From NCBI RefSeq assembly GCF_001043895.1, contig NZ_JTHF01000145.1:1-43623 (forward strand): 43,623 nucleotides of DNA, read 5' to 3'. Positions 35,124-43,528 of this stretch are shown here, in pieces. Below the pieces are notes generated by a model. It did not search any database and was not told where the DNA came from. It was given only the letters and a program-made list of their open reading frames with translations. The stretch comes from Methylobacterium indicum (GTDB taxonomy: Bacteria > Pseudomonadota > Alphaproteobacteria > Rhizobiales > Beijerinckiaceae). How positions within the stretch are numbered: position 1 is the first letter of the stretch; each line of letters begins with the position of its first letter. A program made the translations under genes and the position numbers.

Positions 35124-35157
35124 AAAAAAGCCCCGGCCTCACGGCCGGGGCTTTTTT
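35124..35157. terminator. Bidirectional Rho-independent terminator
   Basis: AAAAAAGCCCCGGCC (35124-35138) and GGCCGGGGCTTTTTT (35143-35157) form a perfect 15-bp stem with a 4-nt loop. Reading right it ends rpmE; reading left it carries a T run for transcripts from the DUF1465 gene. Confidence 0.92.
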
Positions 35158-35223
35158 CGTGCCTGCCTCTCCTGCGCAACCGCCGCCGAGCGCGCGGAAC
35201 CACCCTCCCCGCCCGATGCGACA

Positions 35224-35264
35224 CGCATCACCGGCCTGCCCCGTCGGGACAGGCCGGTGATGCG
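35224..35264. repeat. 15-bp perfect inverted repeat after the DUF1465 gene
   Basis: CGCATCACCGGCCTG (35224-35238) pairs with CAGGCCGGTGATGCG (35250-35264). It lies 23 bp after the DUF1465 gene stop and could add to termination of that gene. There is no T run. Confidence 0.7.
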
Positions 35265-35287
35265 ATCTGTCAGGTGCGACGCCGGTG

Positions 35288-35812
35288 TCAGCCGAAGGCG
35301 ACGCGCAGCATGTCGTGCTGGGCGAAGACCGGGCTCACCCGCGGCTCGGGGGTCGGACGGTCGTCGGAGATCAGCCGGTCGAGGTGCAGGATACGGGCAT
35401 GCAGCCGCTTCGACTGGCCGATCAGGGCCTGGAGCGACAGCGGCAGCTCGGCGACGAGGACCGGGGCGGCCTCGTTCGTCTCCGCGGTGGTGAGGCGGAC
35501 CCGGGTCTTCTCCTCGGCGGCCTCGCTCAGGCTCAGCTCGCCCTCGGAGACCGCGCGCTGCACCAGGAGCCAGGACGCGATCTGCATCAGCCGGGTGGTG
35601 AGCCGCATGCTCTCGCTGGCATAGGTCAGGGCGGCGTGGCGGGCGAGCAGGCGCGATTCGTCCCGGCCGGGCCCGTCGAGATAGGCCGCGGTCTCCTCGA
35701 CGAGGGTCATGCCCTCGCGGAACAGCAGCTTGAAGCTCTCGGAGGCCACGAAGGTCTCGCCGAACCGCACGGTGGGCTGCTCGTCCCGAAACATCACGTC
35801 CATCACGCCCAT
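35288..35812 (-). CDS. DUF1465 family protein
   Basis: A 174-residue alphaproteobacterial protein of unknown function (DUF1465). It is helical: FVASESFKLLFREGMTLVEE, LARHAALTYASESMRLTTRL, MQIASWLLVQRAVSEGELSL and SLQALIGQSKRLHARILHLD. The ATG at 35812 (MGVMDVMFRDEQ) has a strong AGGAGGG site upstream (spacing about 4); the frame is open to 35902, but those residues are Arg-rich. It sits near rpmE and DUF1192, a neighbourhood shared with other Rhizobiales. CtrA-like TTAA motifs lie upstream (35931-35941 and 36119-36134), so cell-cycle control is possible but not shown. Confidence 0.85.
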   Translation of the reverse strand: MGVMDVMFRDEQPTVRFGETFVASESFKLLFREGMTLVEETAAYLDGPGRDESRLLARHAALTYASESMRLTTRLMQIASWLLVQRAVSEGELSLSEAAEEKTRVRLTTAETNEAAPVLVAELPLSLQALIGQSKRLHARILHLDRLISDDRPTPEPRVSPVFAQHDMLRVAFG

Positions 35813-35930
35813 GATCCCTCCTGTGCCACCGCGACGCCGGTCCCGCCTCGATACGGGACATTCACGGTGCGCTCGGGCTGACTGGCGCAACGATAGCGCC
35901 ATCGGGCGAGCGGCGCGCCGTCAACGAAAA

Positions 35931-35941
35931 GTTAACCTTAA
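35931..35941 (-). promoter_or_regulatory. TTAA-rich motif upstream of the DUF1465 gene
   Basis: GTTAACCTTAA (35931-35941) gives TTAAGGTTAAC on the coding strand, preceded by TTGACG (35942-35947) and followed by CGTTGA. It contains two CtrA-type half-sites with 2-bp spacing instead of 7. It may be part of the DUF1465 promoter. Confidence 0.35.
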
Positions 35942-35993
35942 CGTCAACGCGGCCGGGGGACGGACGATCCCGGAGCTGTGGAGAAATCGGAGC

Positions 35994-36100
35994 GGAAAAA
36001 AAGAAAGCCGCCCCGGTGGGGCGGCGAAAGAGTCGTACAGGGAGGCATCAAACAGAGTGGACAGAAAAACCACTCGACATCCAGAAAGCTGGACCGGCTT
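35994..36100 (-). ncRNA. Putative small RNA with CCUCCC linker, CtrA-like promoter site
   Basis: Read on the minus strand: a hairpin TCCAG-CTTT-CTGGA (36093-36080), a hairpin GAGTGG/CCACTC (36075-36055), an unpaired stretch with GATGCCTCCCTGTACG (CCTCCC at 36045-36040), then a perfect GCCGCCCC/GGGGCGGC terminator (36025-36007) with TTTCTTTTTTT. No ORF fits the region. A TTAA-N7-TTAAC site lies just upstream at 36119-36134. The layout resembles rhizobial trans-acting sRNAs carrying C/U-rich anti-Shine-Dalgarno motifs (for example the alpha-r8/MmgR and alpha-r14 groups), but I cannot confirm membership. The 5' end is a guess. Confidence 0.6.
35996..36025 (-). terminator. Rho-independent terminator of the putative sRNA
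   Basis: On the minus strand GCCGCCCC-acc-GGGGCGGC (36025-36007) is followed by TTTCTTTTTTT (36006-35996). The plus strand has no T run after the stem, so transcription is from right to left. Confidence 0.88.
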
Positions 36101-36118
36101 GGTTATCGCCCGGAAGGC

Positions 36119-36134
36119 TTAAAAAATGGTTAAC
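36119..36134 (-). promoter_or_regulatory. CtrA-like binding site
   Basis: TTAA (36119-36122), seven bases, TTAAC (36130-36134): an exact match to the CtrA consensus TTAA-N7-TTAAC. On the minus strand it also reads TTAACCAT, the other common CtrA half-site form. It lies 26 bp upstream of the first sRNA hairpin, where it could activate the sRNA promoter. Confidence 0.55.
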
Positions 36135-36279
36135 GCTGTCGGTCGTTCGCCGGGGAAGCGGCGGGGCGGCAAGGGGATGGCGGGGCGACGGCAGGGAATC
36201 GGACCGGACGAACCGACGGATTCGAGATCGGGCACCTCCCCTCCCCCGGAGAGGCAAGGCGGCCCGTGAAAGGAAAGAC

Positions 36280-36321
36280 GCGGGTTCCCCTCTCCCTACG
36301 GGCGGTGAGGGAGGAACCCGC
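36280..36321. repeat. Palindromic repeat related to the 14-kb repeats
   Basis: GCGGGTTCC (36280-36288) pairs with GGAACCCGC (36313-36321), enclosing CCTCTCCC-tacgggcggt-GAGGGAGG. The CTCTCCC and GCGGG modules resemble the repeats at 14138-14356, so this may be a degenerate or shorter member of that family. Confidence 0.5.
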
Positions 36322-36535
36322 ACCTCTTTCCGTCGCCGGCCAGCCTGCGTCCGCGGCGGCATCGCCGGGACGAAAGCCCCGTTAGACCGAGTTGGAGCGT
36401 GGACCGCGCATCATGAGTGCCCCGGCCGCGCGCGCCGACGAATGCGATCGGTGCCGGGCCTCTCCGATCCCGCCCCGCCGTCCCGATCCGGAACGGCCGC
36501 GCCCGGACACGTCCCGCTCCGGGACCGGGACGGCC

Positions 36536-36727
36536 TCAGAACTTGAATGCCGCCCGCGCCGCTTCCTGCGAGGCCTGCTTGCGGCGGCGATCCTCCTCGA
36601 GCCGGGCGATCTCCCGGCGCAGGGCCTCGATCCGCTCGTCGAGGTCGGAGACCGACAGGACCGAGAGGTCCTGACCGATCTCGTGGACGTTGCGCGGCCG
36701 CGTCCCGCGCTCGGCCTCGTCGAACAT
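36536..36727 (-). CDS. DUF1192 family protein
   Basis: A 63-residue helical protein of the small alphaproteobacterial DUF1192 family: [36 protein letters not shown] and a tail [16 protein letters not shown], close to a leucine-zipper-like coiled coil. The ATG at 36727 (MFDEAERG) is preferred because GGGAG lies 6 nt upstream; the ATG at 36733 sits too close to it. Its function is unknown. It is transcribed toward the sRNA region, away from rpmH. Confidence 0.82.
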   Translation of the reverse strand: MFDEAERGTRPRNVHEIGQDLSVLSVSDLDERIEALRREIARLEEDRRRKQASQEAARAAFKF

Positions 36728-36794
36728 CGGCATCTCCCTTGAAAAACGATGGTCCGGCGGTCCTTGCCGGGCCCCGGGCGGATCCTTAACGCGA

Positions 36795-36823
36795 TTGACT
36801 CGCAGGGGCCATTCCGCCATACA
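36795..36823 (+). promoter_or_regulatory. Probable sigma-70 promoter for rpmH-rnpA
   Basis: TTGACT (36795-36800) and CATACA (36818-36823), 17 bp apart, lie about 120 bp upstream of the rpmH GTG. The element sits in the divergent gap between the DUF1192 gene and rpmH. Confidence 0.5.
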
Positions 36824-36941
36824 CCGGCGCGACGTGACCGCGCCCCATTCGGGCGCGGTTCGCTTTCGTCGAGACATTCTGGACCACGAGGGCCTCGGCG
36901 GCGCCACAGGCGCGGCCGGCCCCGGCCTTCGGAGACATGCC

Positions 36942-37076
36942 GTGAAGAGAACCTATCAACCGTCCAAGCTCGTGCGCAAGCGCCGCCACGGCTTCCGTGC
37001 CCGCATGGCCACCGTCGGCGGCCGCAAGGTCATCGCCGCCCGCCGCGCCCGCGGCCGCAAGCGCCTGTCGGCGTAA
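36942..37076 (+). CDS. rpmH: Ribosomal protein bL34
   Basis: A 44-residue ribosomal protein, essentially the full standard L34: [20 protein letters not shown], then [18 protein letters not shown] and KRLSA. The GTG start at 36942 has GGAG about 8 nt upstream. It is followed by rnpA with 12 bp between, the classic rpmH-rnpA pair. Confidence 0.97.
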   Translation: MKRTYQPSKLVRKRRHGFRARMATVGGRKVIAARRARGRKRLSA

Positions 37077-37088
37077 GGGCATCCCGCG

Positions 37089-37601
37089 GTGCCCGAGCGC
37101 GCCGCGATGCCCGGCGGTGAACCGCCGGTCGGCCGGATCACCCGGCGCCCGGACTATCTGGCGGCGGCCAAGGGCCGCCGTTTCCATACCGAGCGCCTGA
37201 CGGCGCAGGGCCGCCTGCGGGACGATGGACCGCCGGGCGGCCTGCGCGTGGGCTTCACCGTGACGAAGCGCGAGGGCCACGCCACCGAGCGCAACCGCAT
37301 CCGCCGCCGCCTCAAGGTCGCGGCGCAGATCGCGGCGATGCAGGCCGGGCCGGCGCAGCGGGACAAGCCCGCCGACGTCGTGCTGATCGGCCGGCGCGAC
37401 GCCCTCTCGGCGTCCTTCGCCCAGCTGGTCGACGACGTCCGGCAGGCCCTCGGCGTGGTGACGAAGCCGAAAGCGCCGCGGGATCCCTCGAAGGACACCG
37501 GTCGCCCCGCACGCAGCGGGGGACGGGGCCGCGGCGGGACGCGGGGCCCGGGCGGGACCGAAGCCGCGCCGCAGGGCGCGCCCCCGAAACGGAATTCGTG
37601 A
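37089..37601 (+). CDS. rnpA: Ribonuclease P protein component
   Basis: A 170-residue basic protein that helps RNase P RNA bind pre-tRNA and cut the 5' leader. It has the family start RITRRPDYLAAAKGRRFHTE, the central FTVTKREGHATERNRIRRRL with the RNR motif, and DVVLIGRRDALSASFAQLV. The C-terminal 45 residues are low-complexity Gly/Arg/Pro (RSGGRGRGGTRGPGG), longer than in most RnpA proteins. The GTG at 37089 is taken as the start; ATG 37107 would lose six residues. No yidD gene is found before yidC. Confidence 0.93.
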   Translation: MPERAAMPGGEPPVGRITRRPDYLAAAKGRRFHTERLTAQGRLRDDGPPGGLRVGFTVTKREGHATERNRIRRRLKVAAQIAAMQAGPAQRDKPADVVLIGRRDALSASFAQLVDDVRQALGVVTKPKAPRDPSKDTGRPARSGGRGRGGTRGPGGTEAAPQGAPPKRNS

Positions 37602-37717
37602 GGCGGTCCCGGGAAGCCGGAATCGCCTCGTCGTGTTGGTCGTGAGGGCCGGATGCGCGCGGGCCGCCTTGGCCCGTCCGTCGGCCCCGCTCTTTTGGCG
37701 GCAGGCGTCGCGGGTCC

Positions 37718-39550
37718 ATGAGTAACGACAAGACGAACATGATCATCGCCGTGGTGCTGTCGCTGGCAGTGCTCCTCGGCTGGAACTACTTCGTCAGCGC
37801 GCCGCAGGTGGAGCGCCAGCGGCAGGAGCAGGCCGCCAAGCAGGCGCAGGCGGCGAAGGACGGCCCGGCGGCGAGCCCGCGCGAGGGCGGTCCGGCCAGC
37901 CCGCTGCCCGGCACCCTGCCGGGCGCGCCCGGCGGCAGCCCGGCGCTCGCGGCCAACCGCGCCGAGGCGCTGGCCCGCTCGCCGCGGGTTCGCATCGACA
38001 CTCCGGCGCTCGCCGGCTCGGTGGCGCTCAAGGGCGGCCGCATCGACGACGTGCTGCTGAAGAACTACCACGAGACCGTCGACAACTCGTCGCCGCGCAT
38101 CGAGCTGCTCTCGCCGACCGGCTCGGCCAACCCGTACTACGCCGAGTTCGGCTGGGTGGGACAGAATGCCGGTGCGCTGCCGGGCGGCGACACGCTCTGG
38201 ACCGCCGAGGGCGACGTGCTCACGCCCGAGAAGCCCCTGGTGCTGACCTGGGACAACGGCGCCGGCCTGACCTTCCGCCGCACCATCTCGGTCGACGACA
38301 AGTTCATGTTCACGATCGCCGACACGGTCGAGAACAAGGGCGCCAACGCCGTCAGCCTCCTGCCCTACGGCCTCGTCTCGCGCTGGGGCAAGCCGCACAC
38401 GCAGGGCTACTACGTGCTCCACGAGGGCATGATCGGCGTGCTCGGCGACAAGGGCCTGCAGGAATACACCTACGACAAGCTCGGCAAGGAGAACCCCCTC
38501 GGCACCCCGGGCACCCGCGGCCTGTCCTGGACCGGCGTGACCGGCGGTTTCCTCGGCATCACCGACAAGTACTGGGCCGCCACCGCGATTCCCGACCAGA
38601 AGACGCCCTATACCGGCTCGTTCACCGAGCGCGACGAGGGCGCGACCAAGGTCTACCAGGCGAGCAGCCTCGGCGAGGCCAAGCAGCTCGCCCCCGGCGC
38701 CACCGTGTCGTCGGAGCAGCGCCTCTTCGCCGGCGCCAAGGAGGTCGGCACCATCGACGGCTACGAGAAGTCGCTTGGCATCAAGCGCTTCGACCTGCTC
38801 ATCGACTGGGGCTGGTTCTATTTCATCACCAAGCCGATGTTCAAGGCGCTGGACTTCTTCTACCGGCTCTTCGGCAACTTCGGCGTCTCGATCCTGATCG
38901 TCACCTTCCTGCTGAAGCTGCTGTTCCTGCCGATCGCCAACCGCTCCTACGTCTCGATGGCCAAGATGAAGGCCGTCCAGCCGGAGATGACGGCGATCCG
39001 CGAGCGCTACGGCGACGACAAGGTGAAGCAGCAGCAGGCGATGATGGAGCTGTACAAGAAGGAGAAGATCAACCCGGTCGCCGGCTGCTGGCCGGTGCTG
39101 GTGCAGATCCCGGTCTTCTTCTCGCTCTACAAGGTGCTGTTCGTCACCATCGAGATGCGGCACGCGCCGTTCTTCGGCTGGATCCGCGACCTCGCGGCGC
39201 CGGACCCGACCTCGCTGTTCAACCTGTTCGGCCTCCTGCCCTACACGCCGCCGGACTTCCTCCACCTCGGCATCTGGCCGCTCATCATGGGCGTGACGAT
39301 GTTCGTGCAGATGAAGATGAACCCCGCGCCGCCGGACCCGGTCCAGGCCCAGGTCTTCACCTTCATGCCGATCATCTTCACCTTCATGCTCGGCTCGTTC
39401 CCCGCCGGCCTGGTGATCTACTGGGCCTGGAACAACACCCTGTCGGTGATCCAGCAATACGTGATCATGCGGCGCAACGGGGTGAAGGTGGAGTTGTGGG
39501 ACAACCTGCGCTCGACGTTCTCCCGCGCACCCAAGGCTGCGAAGAGCTGA
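37718..39550 (+). CDS. yidC: Membrane protein insertase YidC
   Basis: A 610-residue insertase. Helix 1 ([19 protein letters not shown]) is followed by a Pro/Gly-rich linker and a periplasmic domain up to about residue 350 (including [17 protein letters not shown] and [20 protein letters not shown]). The conserved C-terminal insertase region has [60 protein letters not shown], and [20 protein letters not shown]. It inserts inner-membrane proteins with or without SecYEG. Its stop overlaps the engB ATG (TGATG), so the two are coupled. Confidence 0.97.
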   Translation: MSNDKTNMIIAVVLSLAVLLGWNYFVSAPQVERQRQEQAAKQAQAAKDGPAASPREGGPASPLPGTLPGAPGGSPALAANRAEALARSPRVRIDTPALAGSVALKGGRIDDVLLKNYHETVDNSSPRIELLSPTGSANPYYAEFGWVGQNAGALPGGDTLWTAEGDVLTPEKPLVLTWDNGAGLTFRRTISVDDKFMFTIADTVENKGANAVSLLPYGLVSRWGKPHTQGYYVLHEGMIGVLGDKGLQEYTYDKLGKENPLGTPGTRGLSWTGVTGGFLGITDKYWAATAIPDQKTPYTGSFTERDEGATKVYQASSLGEAKQLAPGATVSSEQRLFAGAKEVGTIDGYEKSLGIKRFDLLIDWGWFYFITKPMFKALDFFYRLFGNFGVSILIVTFLLKLLFLPIANRSYVSMAKMKAVQPEMTAIRERYGDDKVKQQQAMMELYKKEKINPVAGCWPVLVQIPVFFSLYKVLFVTIEMRHAPFFGWIRDLAAPDPTSLFNLFGLLPYTPPDFLHLGIWPLIMGVTMFVQMKMNPAPPDPVQAQVFTFMPIIFTFMLGSFPAGLVIYWAWNNTLSVIQQYVIMRRNGVKVELWDNLRSTFSRAPKAAKS

Positions 39551-40221
39551 TGCAGCACGAGCCTCAAACGGAGGCCGAGAAGGAAGCCGCCCTGCGCGAA
39601 GCGGGGCGGCTGCTCTTTGCCGGCTCGGCCGACTTCTTCTACGCCGCCGACAAGCTCGCGATCCTGCCGCCGATGCGGGGGCACGAGATCGCCTTCGCGG
39701 GCCGCTCCAACGTCGGCAAGTCGAGCCTGATCAACGCGCTCACCGGCCGCAACGCGCTGGCACGCACCTCGCACACGCCGGGGCGCACCCAGCAGCTCAA
39801 CTTCTTCGACATAGGCGGCGGCAAGCTCGTCCTCGTCGACATGCCGGGCTACGGCTACGCCGCGGTCGAGAAGGCGAAGGTGGCGGCCTGGACCGAGCTG
39901 ATCCACGACTACCTGCGCGGCCGGGCCAACCTCGCCCGGGTCTACGTGCTGATCGACTCGCGCCACGGCATCAAGCCGATCGACGCCGAGGTGCTGGACG
40001 GTCTCGACAAGGCCGCGGTCTCCTACCAGATCGTGCTGACGAAATCGGACGCGCTCAAGAAGCACGAGATCGAGGCCCGGCTCGACGCGACGAGGACGGC
40101 GATCGCCCGGCGGCCGGCGGCCTATCCGGAGATCATCCTGACCTCGAGCCGCACCGATGACGGCGTGACCGAGCTGCGCGCCAGCATCGCCCGGCTTCTC
40201 TCCGAGCGCGGGGAAGCGTGA
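39550..40221 (+). CDS. engB: Ribosome biogenesis GTPase YihA/YsxC
   Basis: A 223-residue GTPase needed for assembly of the large ribosomal subunit. G1 is [18 protein letters not shown]2 [15 protein letters not shown]3 [12 protein letters not shown] and G4 LTKSD, followed by the [10 protein letters not shown] segment. The ATG at 39550 overlaps the yidC stop; the frame reads through upstream but that is not used. The N-terminal 35 residues are Glu/Ala-rich, as often in this family from alphaproteobacteria. Confidence 0.95.
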   Translation: MQHEPQTEAEKEAALREAGRLLFAGSADFFYAADKLAILPPMRGHEIAFAGRSNVGKSSLINALTGRNALARTSHTPGRTQQLNFFDIGGGKLVLVDMPGYGYAAVEKAKVAAWTELIHDYLRGRANLARVYVLIDSRHGIKPIDAEVLDGLDKAAVSYQIVLTKSDALKKHEIEARLDATRTAIARRPAAYPEIILTSSRTDDGVTELRASIARLLSERGEA

Positions 40222-40592
40222 TGCATCCGGCCGACCGGATGCTGATCGCGCTCGCCGGCCTCGCCGGCGCGCTCGGCGTCGGCCTCTCGGCAGCCGCCGC
40301 CCACATCGCCGGGGCGACGAGCCTCGCCACGGCGGCGCAGTTCCTGCTGTTCCATGCCCCCGCCCTCCTCGGACTCGCGCTGCTCGCCGGCAGCGGGCGG
40401 GCGCATCCGATCCCGGTGCGGATCGCCGGCTTCGCGCTCGCGCTCGGTCTCGCGCTGTTCTCCGGCGATTTGTCGGTCCGGGCCCTCCTCCAGGTGCCGC
40501 TCTTCCCGATGGCGGCGCCGAGCGGCGGCATGATCCTGATCGTCGGCTGGGTGCTGGTCGCGATCACGGCGTTCTGGCCCGCGAAGCGCTGA
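40221..40592 (+). CDS. DUF423 (YgdD-like) small membrane protein
   Basis: A 123-residue protein with four hydrophobic helices of the DUF423 family: MLIALAGLAGALGVGLSAAA, ATAAQFLLFHAPALLGLALL, GFALALGLALFSGDLSVRAL and PSGGMILIVGWVLVAITAFW. The ATG at 40221 shares its first base with the engB stop; a GTG at 40218 is the alternative. Its function is unknown. It is likely in the yidC-engB transcript. Confidence 0.85.
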   Translation: MHPADRMLIALAGLAGALGVGLSAAAAHIAGATSLATAAQFLLFHAPALLGLALLAGSGRAHPIPVRIAGFALALGLALFSGDLSVRALLQVPLFPMAAPSGGMILIVGWVLVAITAFWPAKR

Positions 40593-40705
40593 CGTTCGAT
40601 CCGGCGCACCGTTTTTCGACCCTACGGTCAAGCTTCCCTCACCTCTCCCTCTGGACAGAACCCACCTGCGGTCCACATCTGCGACAACCACGCGGAGACC
40701 CAGGC

Positions 40706-43528
40706 ATGAACCCGCTCAAGAAACTGCACGCCGAACAGGACCAGGCCGTCTGGCTCGATTTCGTGGCCCGGGGCTTCGTTCAGGAGGGCGGGCTCAAACG
40801 CCTGGTCGACGAAGACGGGCTGCGCGGCGTCACCTCCAACCCGGCGATCTTCGAGAAGGCGATCGGCCACTCGGACGAGTACGACGACGCCATCAAGGCG
40901 GCGGGCGACGAGCGGGTGATCGACCTCTACGAGGGTCTGGCCATCGCCGACATCCAGGCGGCGGCCGACGTGCTGCGCCCGGTCTTCGACGCGAGCGGCG
41001 GGCAGGACGGCTTCGTCAGCCTGGAAGTGTCGCCCTACCTGGCGCTGAACACCGCCGAGACGCTCGAGGAGGCGCGCCGCCTCCACAAGGCGGTCGCCCG
41101 CGACAACCTGATGGTGAAGGTGCCGGCGACGCCCGAGGGCATCCCGGCGATCCGCGACCTCACGGCGGACGGCATCAACATCAACGTCACGCTGCTCTTC
41201 GCGCAGGACGCCTACGAGCAGGTCGCCAACGCCTATATCGAGGGCCTGGAACGCTTCGCGGCCGCGGGCGGCGACGTCGCCCGGGTCGCCAGCGTGGCGA
41301 GCTTCTTCATCAGCCGCATCGACGCGGCGGTGGACAAACTTCTGGACGAGAAGGTCGCGGCGGGTGGCGACAAGGCGGCGCTCGAAGGCCTCAAGGGCAA
41401 GGTCGCGATCGCCAACGCCAAGCTCGCCTACCGGCGCTACAAGCGCCTGTTCTCCGGCACCCGCTGGGACAAGCTCGCCGCCAAGGGCGCCCATCCGCAG
41501 CGCCTGCTCTGGGCCTCGACCGGCGTCAAGAACAAGGCCTATTCCGACGTGCTCTACGTCGAGGAGCTGATCGGCCCCAACACCGTCAACACCATCCCGC
41601 CGGCGACGATGGATGCGTTCCGCGACCACGGCACGGTACGGGCGAGCCTGGAAGAGGGCGTCGACGAGGCCGAGCGGGTGCTCGCCGATCTCGCCAAGAC
41701 CGGCATCGACCTCGACGCGGTGGCGCGCCAGCTCGTCGAGGAGGGCGTGCAGCTCTTCGTCGACGCCGCCGACAAGCTGCTGGGTGCCGTCGCCGGCAAG
41801 CGCCAGACATTTCTAGGGAATGGCCTCGACCGGCAGGCGCTGGCGCTCGGCAGCCTCGACGAGCCGGTGAAGAAGGCCATCGAGACCTGGCGCAAGGACG
41901 GCCTCGTGCGCCGCCTGTGGCAGCGCGATGCGAGCGTCTGGAGCGGCGCCGACGAGGCGCAGTGGCTCGGCTGGCTCACCATCGTCGAGGACGAGCTGGC
42001 GAAGGCCGCCGACTACGCCGCCTTCGCGACTGAGGTGAAGCAGGAAGGCTTCACCGATGCGGTGGTGCTCGGCATGGGCGGCTCCAGCCTCGGCCCGGAA
42101 GTTCTGGCTGAGACCTTCGGACAGCAGCCCGGCTTCCCGCGCCTGCGCATCCTCGATTCGACCGATCCGGACGAGGTCCGGGCGGTCGAGGCCGCGGTGA
42201 ACCTCGAGCGCACGCTGTTCATCGTCGCCTCGAAATCGGGCTCGACCCTCGAGCCCAACGTCTTCCGCGATTACTTCCTCGGCCGGATGCGCGACGTGGT
42301 CGGGCATGACAAGGCCGGCCGCCACTTCGTCGCCGTGACCGATCCGGGCTCGGCGATGGAGAAGGCCGCCAAGGACGACGGCTTCCGGCGCATCTTCTAC
42401 GGCGTGAAGCAGATCGGCGGGCGCTACTCCGTGCTCTCGGCCTTCGGCCTGGTGCCGGCCGCCGCGATGGGCCTCGACGTGAGGGCGTTCCTGGAGAGCG
42501 CCCGCACCATGGTGCGCTCCTGCGGCTCCGACGTGCCGCCGGACCTGAACCCGGGCGTGCAGCTCGGCCTGGTGCTGGGCAAGGCGGCAACCGAACAGGG
42601 CCGCGACAAGGTCACGCTGATCGCCTCGAAGGGCATCGACACCTTCGGCGCCTGGGCCGAGCAGCTCATCGCCGAATCGACCGGCAAGGAGGGCAAGGGC
42701 CTCATCCCGATCGACAACGAGCCGCTCGCCGCACCCGCCGCCTACGGTCAGGACCGGGTCTTCGTCCAGCTGCGCCTGGAGGGCGCTCCCGATTCCGGCC
42801 AGGACGCCGCCGTGACGGCCCTGGAACAGGCCGGCCACCCGGTGGTGCGGATCGACCTCGCTTCGAAGGCGCATCTGCCGCAGGAATTCTTCCGCTTCGA
42901 GATCGCGACGGCGGTGGCGGGCGCGGTGCTCGGCATCAACCCGTTCGACCAGCCCGACGTCGAGGCGAGCAAGATCAAGACCCGCGAACTGTTCTCGGCC
43001 GCCGAGAAGGACGGCGCGCTCCCGGCCGAGACGCCGGTGGCGGAGGACGACACCTTCGCGCTCTACACCGACGCGGCCAATGCCGACGCCTTGCGCAAGG
43101 CCGGCGCCGGCTCCGACCCGGTGAGCTGGATCAAGGCGCAAGCCGGGCGGATCGGGGCCGGCGACTACGTCGCGCTACTCGCCTACGTCACCCGCAACCC
43201 GGAGCATCTGGCGGTGCTCCAGGAGACCCGGCTGGCGCTTCGCGAGGCCAAGCACGTCGCGACCTGCGCCGAGTTCGGGCCGCGCTTCCTGCACTCGACC
43301 GGCCAGGCCTACAAGGGCGGGCCCGACAGCGGCGTCTTCCTCCAGATCACCTCGGAGGCGCCCGACCTCCCGATTCCCGGCCGCAGCCTGGGCTTTGCCA
43401 CCGTGATCGCCGCCCAGGCGCGGGGCGATTTCGGCGTCCTGTCCGATCGCGGCCGCCGGGCCCTGCGCGTCCACATCAAGGGCGATGTGGCCAAGGGGCT
43501 CGACCGGCTGAAGTCGGCGCTTAGTTAG
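40706..43528 (+). CDS. tal-pgi: Bifunctional transaldolase / glucose-6-phosphate isomerase
   Basis: A 940-residue fusion of two sugar-phosphate enzymes. The transaldolase part (about 1-365) has GVTSNPAIFEKAIGHSDEYD, NLMVKVPATPEGIPAIRDLT with the Schiff-base Lys 138, and WASTGVKNKAYSDVLYVEEL. The phosphoglucose isomerase part (about 385-940) has VVLGMGGSSLGPEVLAETFG near residue 455, LFIVASKSGSTLEPNVF near 507 and GVKQIGGRYSVLSAFGLVPA. It links the non-oxidative pentose phosphate pathway to fructose 6-phosphate/glucose 6-phosphate exchange. Fusions of this kind are known in several methylotroph and alphaproteobacterial genomes. Confidence 0.95.
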   Translation: MNPLKKLHAEQDQAVWLDFVARGFVQEGGLKRLVDEDGLRGVTSNPAIFEKAIGHSDEYDDAIKAAGDERVIDLYEGLAIADIQAAADVLRPVFDASGGQDGFVSLEVSPYLALNTAETLEEARRLHKAVARDNLMVKVPATPEGIPAIRDLTADGININVTLLFAQDAYEQVANAYIEGLERFAAAGGDVARVASVASFFISRIDAAVDKLLDEKVAAGGDKAALEGLKGKVAIANAKLAYRRYKRLFSGTRWDKLAAKGAHPQRLLWASTGVKNKAYSDVLYVEELIGPNTVNTIPPATMDAFRDHGTVRASLEEGVDEAERVLADLAKTGIDLDAVARQLVEEGVQLFVDAADKLLGAVAGKRQTFLGNGLDRQALALGSLDEPVKKAIETWRKDGLVRRLWQRDASVWSGADEAQWLGWLTIVEDELAKAADYAAFATEVKQEGFTDAVVLGMGGSSLGPEVLAETFGQQPGFPRLRILDSTDPDEVRAVEAAVNLERTLFIVASKSGSTLEPNVFRDYFLGRMRDVVGHDKAGRHFVAVTDPGSAMEKAAKDDGFRRIFYGVKQIGGRYSVLSAFGLVPAAAMGLDVRAFLESARTMVRSCGSDVPPDLNPGVQLGLVLGKAATEQGRDKVTLIASKGIDTFGAWAEQLIAESTGKEGKGLIPIDNEPLAAPAAYGQDRVFVQLRLEGAPDSGQDAAVTALEQAGHPVVRIDLASKAHLPQEFFRFEIATAVAGAVLGINPFDQPDVEASKIKTRELFSAAEKDGALPAETPVAEDDTFALYTDAANADALRKAGAGSDPVSWIKAQAGRIGAGDYVALLAYVTRNPEHLAVLQETRLALREAKHVATCAEFGPRFLHSTGQAYKGGPDSGVFLQITSEAPDLPIPGRSLGFATVIAAQARGDFGVLSDRGRRALRVHIKGDVAKGLDRLKSALS

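Larger units (their letters stand above)
35813..36535. other. Long intergenic region between DUF1465 and DUF1192 genes
   Basis: This 723-bp gap holds the DUF1465 promoter region (35820-35950, with TTAACCTTAAC), a probable small RNA (35994-36100) with its terminator and CtrA-like site, and a repeat palindrome at 36280-36321. Open frames here are short and lack coding character. The remaining part, about 36,340-36,535, shows nothing I can assign. Confidence 0.7.

Noticed and set aside
36016..36546. A forward frame across the putative sRNA.
   Set aside because: It starts inside the terminator stem, has no ribosome binding site and shows no recognisable domain.
36392..36742. A forward frame of 116 codons in the DUF1192 region.
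   Set aside because: Its second half is antisense to the DUF1192 gene, which has clear family sequence and a ribosome binding site.
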